Below are positions 1 to 6,925 of a DNA stretch of 7,642 nucleotides, one piece after another. Each line of letters begins with the position of its first letter. Positions within the stretch are counted from its first letter, which is position 1. The notes beneath the pieces are model-generated. The model was not told where the DNA came from, searched no databases, and saw only the letters and a list, made by a program, of their open reading frames with translations. Source of the DNA: Actinomycetota bacterium. GTDB lineage: Bacteria > Actinomycetota > Acidimicrobiia > Acidimicrobiales > Ilumatobacteraceae. The stretch covers positions 1-7,642 of the forward strand of contig SYDZ01000042.1 of assembly GCA_005801025.1 (NCBI GenBank), written 5' to 3'. The translations under genes were made by a program, and so were the position numbers.

Positions 1-1305
1 GTCACTCGCGACTTAGTGAACGGTGAACTGGTTTCGCACGCGGCTCACGCAGTCGTGATGGCCACGGGCGGATATGGAAACGTCTTCTACCTGTCAACAA
101 ATGCAATGGCCTGTAACGTGACGGCTGCATGGCGTGCTCATCGTAAGGGTGCGGCATTTGCGAATCCTTGTTACACGCAGATTCACCCGACCTGCATTCC
201 GCAGAGTGATCCAACGCAATCCAAGTTGACGCTGATGTCAGAATCGTTGCGTAACGACGGAAGAGTTTGGGTTCCGACGAATGCTGACGAGTCTCGTTCC
301 GCTGATCAAGTGCCTGAAGCCGAACGCGATTACATTCTTGAGCGTTTGTATCCGAGTTATGGAAACTTGGCTCCACGTGACGTCTCCTCGCGCGCCGCTA
401 AGCGTGCTGTTGATGCTGGTCTTGGTGTAGGTCCACTGAAAAATGGTGTGTACCTTGATTTCAGTGACGCAGTCAATCGTCTCGGCAAAGACGTTGTTGA
501 AGAGCGTTATGGAAACTTATTCCAGATGTATGAGCGCATCGCTGGCGAAAATCCCTACGACGTGCCAATGCGTATCTATCCCGCCACCCATTACACAATG
601 GGTGGTTTGTGGGTGGACTACGAACTGATGACCAATATTCCTGGCCTCTATGCCGCTGGAGAGGCCAACTTCTCTGATCATGGAGCGAACCGCTTAGGCG
701 CTTCGGCGTTGATGCAAGGTTTGGCCGATGGCTACTTCGTTTTGCCATACACCATTGGCAACTATCTGGCGCCGATGTTGAATAAGCCAATTCCAGGAGC
801 AGATCACCCTGCTTTCAAAGAAGCAGAGTTGGCTGCCGCCGCTCGTTATCAGGGTTATGTTGATATCAAGGGCTCGCGATCACCTGATTACTTCCATCGT
901 GAAGTGGGGCGCATCATTTGGGATTACTGTGGCATGGAGCGCACCCAACAAGGTCTTGAAAAAGCATTGTCTGAACTCCCTGCCCTGTACGAGGAATTCC
1001 AGAAAGATCTGCGCGTCACTGGTGATGCCGAAAGCATGAATCAGACCCTAGAGAAAGCCGGACGAGTGGACGATTTCTTCCAGTTAGGAATGTTGATGTG
1101 TCGCGACGCTCTTGAACGTGAAGAAAGTTGTGGCGGTCACTTCCGTGCCGAGTACCAAACCGATGAGGGTGAAGCACTCCGTAACGACGAAAACTTCGCT
1201 CACGTTGCTGCATGGGAATGGACAGGCGATCCGACGAAGTCAATTCGTCACTCTGAAGAACTCAATTTTGAAGCAATCCACCTAGCGACACGGAGTTACA
1301 AGTGA
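1..1305 (+). CDS. sdhA: Succinate dehydrogenase / fumarate reductase flavoprotein subunit, 5'-truncated by window edge
   Basis: This is the FAD-containing catalytic subunit of complex II, which oxidises succinate to fumarate on the cytoplasmic face of the membrane. The reading frame is open from base 1, so the gene begins upstream. About 434 codons are present, whereas relatives run to roughly 640 residues, so the N-terminal FAD-binding part (including the flavin-linking His region) is missing. Motifs seen: IHPT at base 181 (substrate-site His), APRDVSSR from about base 370 (catalytic Arg region), HYTMGG at base 589 (substrate His), the FAD-binding GEANFSDHGANRLG stretch at base 658, and ESCGGHFR near base 1126. 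ESCGGHFR matches the Bacillus subtilis / Bacteroidota / mycobacterial Sdh1 subgroup rather than the E. coli type, which has SRG at this place. The last codons overlap sdhB by 4 bases (GTGA), implying one transcript and coupled translation. A membrane anchor gene sdhC would be expected upstream. Identification is firm; direction (dehydrogenase or fumarate reductase) cannot be read from sequence. Confidence 0.96.
   Translation, partial: VTRDLVNGELVSHAAHAVVMATGGYGNVFYLSTNAMACNVTAAWRAHRKGAAFANPCYTQIHPTCIPQSDPTQSKLTLMSESLRNDGRVWVPTNADESRSADQVPEAERDYILERLYPSYGNLAPRDVSSRAAKRAVDAGLGVGPLKNGVYLDFSDAVNRLGKDVVEERYGNLFQMYERIAGENPYDVPMRIYPATHYTMGGLWVDYELMTNIPGLYAAGEANFSDHGANRLGASALMQGLADGYFVLPYTIGNYLAPMLNKPIPGADHPAFKEAELAAAARYQGYVDIKGSRSPDYFHREVGRIIWDYCGMERTQQGLEKALSELPALYEEFQKDLRVTGDAESMNQTLEKAGRVDDFFQLGMLMCRDALEREESCGGHFRAEYQTDEGEALRNDENFAHVAAWEWTGDPTKSIRHSEELNFEAIHLATRSYK
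1292..1295 (+). promoter_or_regulatory. Shine-Dalgarno of sdhB
   Basis: GGAG lies 6 bases before the GTG at 1302, within the last codons of sdhA. It fixes the sdhB start at the overlapping GTG rather than a later in-frame codon, and suggests translational coupling between the two subunits. Confidence 0.65.
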
Positions 1306-2078
1306 GCAACCACTTAAAGAATCTCAAACTGAAGATTTGGCGTCAGTCAGGACCAACAGACTCCGGTCATTTCGAAAATTATGTGATGGACGAGATCAGC
1401 GATGAGGCATCTTTCCTAGAAATGTTGGATGTTTTGAATGAAGGGCTCATTAGCGAGAACAAACTCCCGGTGGTCTTTGACCATGATTGTCGCGAAGGTA
1501 TTTGCGGAACCTGTTCTTTGATGATCAATGGTCAGGCTCATGGACCCGAGCGCAGTACAACAACTTGCCAATTGCATATGCGCAAGTTCAAAAGCGGTGA
1601 TGAGATTGTCATTGAGCCATGGCGAGCTTCGGCTTTCCCAATCATCAAAGACCTAATGGTTGAACGCTCAGCTTTTGACCGAATTATTGAATCTGGTGGA
1701 TTTATCACTGCCCCAACTGGTGGTGCGCCGGATGCGAACTTGATTCCAATTCCTAAAACTGTGGCTGATGCTGCCATGGATGCTTCTCAATGCATCGGCT
1801 GTGGTGCCTGCGTTGCGGCCTGTCCGAATGGAGCGGCGAACTTATTTACTGGTGCCAAGATTGCGCACTTGAACTTGTTGCCTCAAGGCCAAGCAGAACG
1901 TTTCAAGCGCACTGAGGCGATGGTGGAAACGATGGACAAGTATTTCGGATCATGTACCAATCATGGGGAGTGCGAAGCGGCGTGTCCGAAAGAAATTTCG
2001 ATTGATGTGATTGCGTTGATGAATAAGGACTATCGCAAGTCCAAATTGAAGAATCGTAAAGAAATCTCCCGAACCTAA
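1302..2078 (+). CDS. sdhB: Succinate dehydrogenase / fumarate reductase iron-sulfur subunit
   Basis: This 258-residue protein carries electrons from the SdhA flavin through three iron-sulfur clusters to the membrane quinone. The N-terminal ferredoxin-like domain has the [2Fe-2S] ligands Cys63, Cys68, Cys71 and Cys89. The C-terminal domain has CIGCGAC (Cys164, 167, 170), which with Cys228 should hold the [4Fe-4S] cluster. Cys174, Cys218 and Cys224 should hold the [3Fe-4S] cluster; these pairings are by analogy with the E. coli enzyme. All expected cysteines are present. The GTG start at 1302 is supported by a GGAG ribosome site at 1292-1295 with 6-base spacing inside the end of sdhA, and by the 4-base overlap with its stop. 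The length and the PNGAANLFTGAK/LLPQGQ stretches fit the Sdh1/Bacteroidota-type family. No anchor subunit follows: the next gene is on the opposite strand, so the cluster ends here, consistent with an sdhCAB order. Confidence 0.96.
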   Translation: MSNHLKNLKLKIWRQSGPTDSGHFENYVMDEISDEASFLEMLDVLNEGLISENKLPVVFDHDCREGICGTCSLMINGQAHGPERSTTTCQLHMRKFKSGDEIVIEPWRASAFPIIKDLMVERSAFDRIIESGGFITAPTGGAPDANLIPIPKTVADAAMDASQCIGCGACVAACPNGAANLFTGAKIAHLNLLPQGQAERFKRTEAMVETMDKYFGSCTNHGECEAACPKEISIDVIALMNKDYRKSKLKNRKEISRT

Positions 2079-2135
2079 AACTAGGATGCGAAACCACCCT
2101 GTATCTGCGCGTTAGTTGGTTCAAGACTTAGGTTC
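2071..2135. repeat. 8-bp perfect inverted repeat spanning the two convergent stop codons (possible bidirectional terminator)
   Basis: GAACCTAA at 2071-2078 is the exact reverse complement of TTAGGTTC at 2128-2135. The left arm contains the sdhB stop (TAA 2076-2078) and the right arm overlaps the stop of the minus-strand glycosidase gene (2134-2136). A shorter nested pair, AACCA 2092-2096 with TGGTT 2117-2121, could extend the fold. The 49-base interval between the outer arms is long and there is no clear U-tract on either side, so it is not a classical intrinsic terminator. It could be a weak bidirectional terminator, or coincidence. Confidence 0.35.
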
Positions 2136-4287
2136 ATGCAACGACCTTGCTGTAATAACGATTTGTCGCCACTACCTCGCCACTTTCCAGAGTCAGGTCT
2201 AGGACAAGTGGACCCTCGGTAAAAGACGCTGTAAAGGTGATGTGGCCGACCAACGAGCAATCATCGCCGGCGATATCGCCCTCCCATCGCCAGACTTGAG
2301 GAACTCCAGATACCTCAAGCGTTGCGCACACAATGGCATCTTTTAGATTTTCGCGAAGATCACTGACAGCGTGAACGGCAATTCGTATTTCCTCGCCTGG
2401 ATGCATTGCTATGGGAAGCCGATCGGCGGTGATGATGACTTGGCGGCAGGCTTCAGCGAGGGTCGTGTAAGCGAGTTTGGGCACTCGCTGATGATCAAGC
2501 ACACTCCACGAAACCATGGGCATCGCATCGTTCAAAAGGAACATACAGAATCCTCCCGTCGGTCGATATTTCAGGCGACGCAAAGTTTCAATGTGATATT
2601 TGATGACATCTGATTGATAGATCTGAGTAGCCAGACGCCATTCATCAAATGATGCGAATGCCCTCGGAGGTACATGCTGTTCGAAAATGCTGTACTGCAG
2701 ACCGTGCTCTAACTCTAGATGTTTCCAATCGAGGTCTGGCCAAAGTGCCGTGTCAATGAAGTCCGCTGACTCAGGGATCGCCTGCGCTCCAAACTCACTG
2801 ACAAAACGCACCAAACTCGGCAACTTTGCTGCCAGACCAGGCAAGTCTCTTTCGCTGCCGTGATACCAACCGAAATAAAAATGTGTATCGGCTCCATCGA
2901 GCAATGGCAGGTGGGGGAGAACGCCGCTATGGGCGATGACTGGACGTGTCACATCTGCTTTTTCGAAAGCCCGCTTGACCCACCGATCCAAGACACTTTT
3001 ATTCCAGGAGGGAAGTTGGTGACCAGCAATGAAAGGTAAGGCGAATTTTTTCAAGTCAAATGGTTGCCCTTGACCAAGATCCCATGTGAACGGCTCATTG
3101 TGCGCGCACCAGACGATGACCGATGGATGGTGACCGAGAAGATTGACGGTTTCCTCGGCCTGACGAACTGCTTGTTTGCGAATCTGTCGGGCATAACCCC
3201 ATTGCAAGGGGAAGTCCTGCCATACCAGCATTCCCAATTCATCAGAAGCGTCGTATAACTCGGGCCGTGAGATATGCCCATGGATACGTATCAAGTCAAG
3301 ACCAGCATCGCGCGCTAATTCAACATCGCGACGAAGTTCCTCGGTTGTTGCTTGACCGAGCATGGCTTGGGTCGGAGCCACATTCGCGCCTTTGAGGAAT
3401 AAGCGCTCCCCATTGATCGAATAAACCCAATCGTGAACTGCAACTTCGCGTAGTCCAGTGCGACGAGTAGCGCTATGGCTGATTTGTCCATCGCAGATCA
3501 CTTCAATCCGAATGTCAGTGAGATTCTGCGGGCCTAATGACCACGGCCACCACAAAGCTGGATCATCAATGTCGATATTCCAGTCGAGAATGTTGAGACC
3601 CAACGCCACAGATTTTTCTTGCTCATCAACGACCTGGTCATCAGCAAAAGTAACGATGCGAATCGGAGCCTCACCGTTGCTGTCAAGGCGCGCCGTAAGC
3701 CGAAGATTGGCACGAGCCTCGCTGGCGTCGCGACATAAAACTCGCAAGGCATCAATGCGTACGGGGCCAGTGCGCTCAATTCGCACCCCGCGCCAAATAC
3801 CGCCAGGATTAAAATGAGGATTGATGCAATCCCAATGTTGAAAGATGCCAGTGATATTGCGTTTGGCTTTTTTATCGCGCTGAGGTGCACAGGTCGCGCC
3901 GATTGCCAAGACATGTTTGGTGTCAAGGTCGGCTAGTGCGGTGACGTCATACGCATGGGGAACAAAATAACCCTCCGGATCACCGAGATAGGCCCCATCA
4001 AGCCACACATCGCCTTGATAAAACAGTCCATCAAGCACGACAAAGTTTCGCTCACCATCCTCTCGCTTTTGCAACTCAAAATCCTTGCGGTACAAAAGAG
4101 GACCGCTTTCATCGCTAAACATGCTGTGGGACTGCCAATGACCGGGGATGGCGATGAGCGGCCACTCAGAGTCATCAGTGTCAAGCCCCACGCTTGTTCG
4201 AAGCGAGTCATCGGTGGCTTTGGTCACCCTCCATTGCCCAGCCAAGTCGAGGGCGGTCCACTGGCTGGGATTTTGATGAGCACTCAC
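2134..4287 (-). CDS. Glycoside hydrolase family 2 protein (beta-mannosidase/beta-galactosidase type), cytoplasmic
   Basis: This 717-residue protein is predicted to be a retaining exo-beta-glycosidase that removes terminal sugars from oligosaccharides. Layout: N-terminal sugar-binding jelly roll at about 14-172 (LAGQW start, IPGHW, GYFVPH, NPGGIWRGVRIE), an immunoglobulin-like domain at about 176-285 containing ALWWPWSLG, a TIM barrel at about 286-615, and a beta-rich tail of about 100 residues. Within the barrel, Glu398 of HNEP is the expected acid/base (codon 3094-3096) and Glu498 of SEFG the expected nucleophile (codon 2794-2796), so the enzyme should be active. It is shorter than many beta-mannosidases (about 800 or more residues). 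There is no signal peptide, so the substrate is probably imported. The GTG start at 4287 is chosen because it lies 14 codons before the conserved domain and no upstream in-frame start was found; no Shine-Dalgarno precedes it. No transporter or sugar regulator adjoins it. The family is firm, but the sugar specificity is uncertain because substrate-site motifs are altered (GANVAP, RIHGH). Confidence 0.9.
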   Translation of the reverse strand: MSAHQNPSQWTALDLAGQWRVTKATDDSLRTSVGLDTDDSEWPLIAIPGHWQSHSMFSDESGPLLYRKDFELQKREDGERNFVVLDGLFYQGDVWLDGAYLGDPEGYFVPHAYDVTALADLDTKHVLAIGATCAPQRDKKAKRNITGIFQHWDCINPHFNPGGIWRGVRIERTGPVRIDALRVLCRDASEARANLRLTARLDSNGEAPIRIVTFADDQVVDEQEKSVALGLNILDWNIDIDDPALWWPWSLGPQNLTDIRIEVICDGQISHSATRRTGLREVAVHDWVYSINGERLFLKGANVAPTQAMLGQATTEELRRDVELARDAGLDLIRIHGHISRPELYDASDELGMLVWQDFPLQWGYARQIRKQAVRQAEETVNLLGHHPSVIVWCAHNEPFTWDLGQGQPFDLKKFALPFIAGHQLPSWNKSVLDRWVKRAFEKADVTRPVIAHSGVLPHLPLLDGADTHFYFGWYHGSERDLPGLAAKLPSLVRFVSEFGAQAIPESADFIDTALWPDLDWKHLELEHGLQYSIFEQHVPPRAFASFDEWRLATQIYQSDVIKYHIETLRRLKYRPTGGFCMFLLNDAMPMVSWSVLDHQRVPKLAYTTLAEACRQVIITADRLPIAMHPGEEIRIAVHAVSDLRENLKDAIVCATLEVSGVPQVWRWEGDIAGDDCSLVGHITFTASFTEGPLVLDLTLESGEVVATNRYYSKVVA

Positions 4288-4355
4288 TGAGCAAACGGTA
4301 GTGGACGAAGTGCTCCACCATGCCCTTTGGAAGCTCGGCGTATTACTCTCAGGAT
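4288..4355. promoter_or_regulatory. Divergent start region with candidate leaderless -10 elements
   Basis: The glycosidase (-) and AAA+ (+) genes diverge here. On the minus strand TACCGT (4295-4300) lies 7 bases before the GTG at 4287. On the plus strand TACTCT (4344-4349) lies 6 bases before the ATG at 4356. Both match the loose TANNNT -10 pattern at the distance at which transcription would begin on the start codon itself. Neither gene has a good Shine-Dalgarno, and leaderless mRNAs are common in actinobacteria. No convincing -35 was found on either side. TANNNT arises often by chance, so this is tentative. Confidence 0.3.
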
Positions 4356-5798
4356 ATGTCCTCTACTCCTGCCCCCTCATCGGCGACTATTAGCCAACTC
4401 AAATCTTCGGGTTGGATCTCACGTCCTATCAAAGAGGAGATCCGTCTCAACGCGGTCACCAAAATCATGGCTAAGCAACCTCTCTTTGAGGGTGTGCTGG
4501 GTTACGAGGACACAGTGATGCCGCAGTTAGAGAACGCCATTTTGGCCGGCCATGACGTGATCTTTTTGGGAGAGCGAGGTCAAGCCAAGACGCGTATTAT
4601 TCGCAGTCTGACGGGCTTGCTTGATGAGTGGATGCCGATCATTGCCGGTAGTGAGATTAATGATGATCCGTATAATCCGGTTTCCAAACATGCTCGCGAC
4701 TTGGTTGAAGAACTCGGCGACGATGCCCCGATTTCGTGGGTTCATCGTGATCTTCGCTACGGCGAAAAGTTGGCTACTCCAGATACCTCAATCGCCGACC
4801 TCATTGGTGAGGTGGACCCGATCAAGGTCGCCGAGGGTCGGTACCTCAGTGACGAATTAACACTCCACTATGGACTGGTGCCGCGCACCAACCGAGGTAT
4901 CTTCGCAATCAACGAACTCCCCGATTTATCTGAACGAATCCAAGTCGGCTTATTGAACATTCTTGAAGAGCGAGATGTGCAAGTGCGCGGTTACAAAATT
5001 CGCTTACCGATTGATGTGTTGCTAGTGGCATCTGCCAACCCCGAGGATTACACAAATCGTGGGCGAATCATTACTCCGCTCAAAGACCGTTTCGGAAGTC
5101 AGATCCGCACTCACTACCCACTTGAGACGGATACTGAAGTGCAGATCGTGCGCCAAGAAGCCCGCCCACCTAGTGTCGGCAATGTCACGGTCACTGTTCC
5201 CGCCTATATGGAACGCGTTGTAGCAACCTTTAGTCAGTTGGCCCGTAGCAACAGTCAGGTGAATCAGCGCAGTGGTGTCAGCGTGCGGTTGAGTGTCAGC
5301 AACTACGAAGTGATGTCGGCGAATGCGCTGCGCCGGGGTTTGCGTTTGGGTGAGACGAATGTGGTTCCACGAGTGTGCGATCTTGAAGCGTTTGCTGCTT
5401 CGACTGGTGGCAAGATTGAGATTGAAGCTCTTGAAGAAGGCCGTGAAGGTCAAGTGCTGCGCGACCTGATTAGAGCTTCGGCACTCACCGTCTTTCGTGA
5501 AGTTGTCAGCCCCGAATTGACTCGGGCAGTGTTGGCGAGTTTTGAAGAGGGCGCCGTGGTACATACTGGCGAAGATGTTGGATCCGAAGATCAGGCCATG
5601 TTGTTGGGCGACATTCCAGCCTTGCGTCCGATTGTTGATTCATTGATCGAAGGCGATGACAGCGCCGCCAGTGTGGCGGCAGCGGTTGAGTTTGTGCTTG
5701 AAGGCATGCATCTCTCAAAGCGCCTGAATAAAGACACAAGCGCTACTGGTGGAGGTACCTATCGTTCGCGGACAGTGACTCCGTCGGCGATCAATTAA
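4320..5798 (+). CDS. AAA+ ATPase, magnesium chelatase ChlI / MoxR-like, function unassigned
   Basis: The open frame gives 492 residues from the ATG at 4320. The ATG at 4356 (residue 13, MSSTPAPS) is at least as likely, giving 480 residues, because the first 12 residues look non-conserved and 4320 has only a weak upstream site. The AAA+ core, in 492-residue numbering, has Walker A GERGQAKT at 84-91, a ChlI-like insert region around 153-190 (TPDTSIADLIGEVDP), a Walker B-like GIFAINEL at 193-200 with Asn198 in place of the usual Asp, sensor-1 Asn240 in SANPED and a candidate arginine finger in LKDRFGS (Arg257). Asn-Glu in this place is, from memory, usual in the subfamily. The C-terminal part (about 290-492) is a helical lid and extension ending in a flexible tail. 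Such proteins, including mycobacterial Rv0958 as I recall it, are often labelled magnesium chelatase or sigma-54-interacting regulator; this one has no GAFTGA loop and no helix-turn-helix, so the latter label would be wrong. The usual neighbour is a VWA-domain protein, which is absent here. It probably remodels or inserts metal into a target protein, but the substrate is unknown. Confidence 0.85.
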   Translation: MPFGSSAYYSQDMSSTPAPSSATISQLKSSGWISRPIKEEIRLNAVTKIMAKQPLFEGVLGYEDTVMPQLENAILAGHDVIFLGERGQAKTRIIRSLTGLLDEWMPIIAGSEINDDPYNPVSKHARDLVEELGDDAPISWVHRDLRYGEKLATPDTSIADLIGEVDPIKVAEGRYLSDELTLHYGLVPRTNRGIFAINELPDLSERIQVGLLNILEERDVQVRGYKIRLPIDVLLVASANPEDYTNRGRIITPLKDRFGSQIRTHYPLETDTEVQIVRQEARPPSVGNVTVTVPAYMERVVATFSQLARSNSQVNQRSGVSVRLSVSNYEVMSANALRRGLRLGETNVVPRVCDLEAFAASTGGKIEIEALEEGREGQVLRDLIRASALTVFREVVSPELTRAVLASFEEGAVVHTGEDVGSEDQAMLLGDIPALRPIVDSLIEGDDSAASVAAAVEFVLEGMHLSKRLNKDTSATGGGTYRSRTVTPSAIN

Positions 5799-6167
5799 TC
5801 ATTGTTGCAATTTGCTTTCAAGATCTTTGAGAGCACTGACCAGGCGATCAGTTTCACTGCGATGCTCGTGAACTAAACGTACTAGCCAAAATCGCATAAA
5901 ACGGGCCAGCGAATAACGCACGAAGAGTGCGGTCCCTGCGATGACTAGCGCTAAACCGATGAGGGTTCCGGTTGCTAAAAATGCAACTTGATCTTCAAGG
6001 ATTGCTGAACCACTGGCCTGGAAACCACCGAAGATAGCCATACCTACGCCGGCAAGGAGGCCCACAACTCCGAGCACGAGAAGCCAATGCTCTCTGTCCG
6101 CGCGCGCTCCACGCAACTTCAACTCGCCGATTTCTTCGGTAAAGGTTTGGATGCGGTCTTCGTTCAT
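5799..6167 (-). CDS. Small two-helix membrane protein of unknown function
   Basis: I do not recognise this 122-residue protein. It has an acidic, charged N-terminal helix (about 1-26), a hydrophobic segment at about 28-50 rich in Gly/Val/Leu, a short acidic loop (ILEDQ, about 56-60), a second hydrophobic segment at about 61-83, an Arg-rich stretch (RYSLARFMRFWLVR, 84-97) and a heptad-like amphipathic C-terminal helix (98-122) that could form a coiled coil. Basic residues on both outer flanks predict a hairpin with both ends in the cytoplasm. The ATG at 6167 is the natural start; no good Shine-Dalgarno precedes it. It lies 53 bases downstream of livF on the same strand, so it may be co-transcribed with livGF or have its own promoter. 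Its stop abuts that of the convergent AAA+ gene with no base between. Coding status is supported by the coherent membrane topology and tight fit between neighbours. Confidence 0.75.
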   Translation of the reverse strand: MNEDRIQTFTEEIGELKLRGARADREHWLLVLGVVGLLAGVGMAIFGGFQASGSAILEDQVAFLATGTLIGLALVIAGTALFVRYSLARFMRFWLVRLVHEHRSETDRLVSALKDLESKLQQ

Positions 6168-6182
6168 TTTGTTTACTTTTCT

Positions 6183-6188
6183 ATTCTA
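6183..6188 (-). promoter_or_regulatory. Candidate -10 element for the small membrane protein gene
   Basis: Read on the minus strand this is TAGAAT, one base off the consensus TATAAT, ending 15 bases before the ATG at 6167. It would give a very short leader of about 8-9 bases. No matching -35 hexamer is evident at 16-18 bases upstream. It suggests the membrane protein gene could be transcribed independently of livGF. Confidence 0.3.
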
Positions 6189-6220
6189 GGTATCTGGGGC
6201 ATTGGTACTGATCGATAAAA

Positions 6221-6925
6221 TTAAGAGCCTAAATAAGCGCTGGCTAATACATCTTCGCCGATTTCAGAAGCCTTGCCGAATGCTTGGACCTTGCCATGAG
6301 CCAACAACACTGCTTGGTCAGCGACCCCGAGGACGGTTCGCGCAAATTGTTCAACAACCAGCACGGAAACACCCTCGGCTGCGATGGCTGCCACTTGCTG
6401 ATATAGCTCAGAAACAATCAGGGGTGCCAGACCCATTGACAATTCATCCAGTAACAGAATCACAGGATCAGTTGCCAGGGCGCGAGCCAAAGACAACATC
6501 TGTTGTTCTCCACCGGACATTGTTCCGGCCAACTGTGAACGCCGCTCTGCCAAACGTGGGAAGCGGGCGTAGGTGCTGTGTTCGATATCAGACAACTTAT
6601 GACCGCTGTAGGTAGCCATCAATAAGTTTTCTCGGACAGTCAAATTCGGAAAGATGCCACGGCCTTCGGGAATCGTGCATAGTCCGGCTCGAGCGAGAGC
6701 ATTTGCTGAGGCTCCAGTGGCATCGCGGCCAGCGATCATTAGCTGTCCAACCGATGGTCGCAATATTCCGCTAGCTACTTTGATCAGTGTGCTTTTTCCG
6801 GCTCCATTAGGTCCGAGTAAAGCCACGACTTCACCGCGGCCCACAGTGAGATTCACACCGTGTAGTACCTCAATTGATCCGTACGAAGCTCGTACATTTC
6901 GCAGTTCAAGAATTGGTCTGCTCAC
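6221..6925 (-). CDS. livF: Branched-chain amino acid ABC transporter ATP-binding protein LivF
   Basis: This is one of the two cytoplasmic ATPases of a HAAT-family importer for branched-chain amino acids or related solutes such as amides or urea. At 234 residues it has the normal length. Visible motifs: Walker A GPNGAGKST (38-46), the LivF-specific PEGRGIFPNLTVREN stretch (86-100), ABC signature MSGGEQQ (136-142), Walker B ILLLDE (156-161), the SMGLAP D-loop typical of LivF, and VVEQ (190-193), where Gln stands at the H-loop position, as is usual in LivF. The GTG start at 6925 overlaps the livG stop by 4 bases (GTGA) and has a GGAG site 7 bases upstream (6933-6936). It therefore pairs with LivG as a heterodimer and is translated from the same mRNA. 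The substrate cannot be decided from the ATPase alone. Confidence 0.95.
   Translation of the reverse strand: MSRPILELRNVRASYGSIEVLHGVNLTVGRGEVVALLGPNGAGKSTLIKVASGILRPSVGQLMIAGRDATGASANALARAGLCTIPEGRGIFPNLTVRENLLMATYSGHKLSDIEHSTYARFPRLAERRSQLAGTMSGGEQQMLSLARALATDPVILLLDELSMGLAPLIVSELYQQVAAIAAEGVSVLVVEQFARTVLGVADQAVLLAHGKVQAFGKASEIGEDVLASAYLGS

Noticed and set aside
2..376. 124-codon open frame on the minus strand opposite sdhA
   Set aside because: It lies wholly over conserved SdhA motifs (IHPT, APRDV), and its translation is low-complexity, Arg/Ser/His-rich with no domain.
3458..3926. Open frames of 119 codons (plus) and 130 codons (minus, other frame) inside the GH2 gene
   Set aside because: The GH2 frame is continuous and carries conserved motifs throughout; these alternative frames have no start-site support or recognisable fold.
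5022..5564. 180-codon open frame on the minus strand inside the AAA+ ATPase gene
   Set aside because: The plus-strand frame across this stretch encodes recognisable AAA+ sensor and arginine-finger motifs. The antisense translation has no recognisable domain or membrane pattern, so it is a shadow of codon bias.
4320..5798. Sigma-54-interacting transcriptional activator as the identity of the AAA+ gene
   Set aside because: The GAFTGA sigma-54 contact loop and a C-terminal helix-turn-helix are both missing, and the TPDTSIADLIGEVDP stretch resembles the ChlI branch instead.
5799..6220. Intrinsic terminators after the AAA+ gene and after livF
   Set aside because: No GC-rich hairpin followed by a T run was found after either gene. 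The 53-base gap 6168-6220 contains only short, imperfect palindromes around GGTATC and GGTAC.
6202..6615. 137-codon plus-strand frame opposite the 3' part of livF
   Set aside because: It is antisense to the LivF signature and Walker B regions, and its translation is Arg/Pro-rich without any domain.
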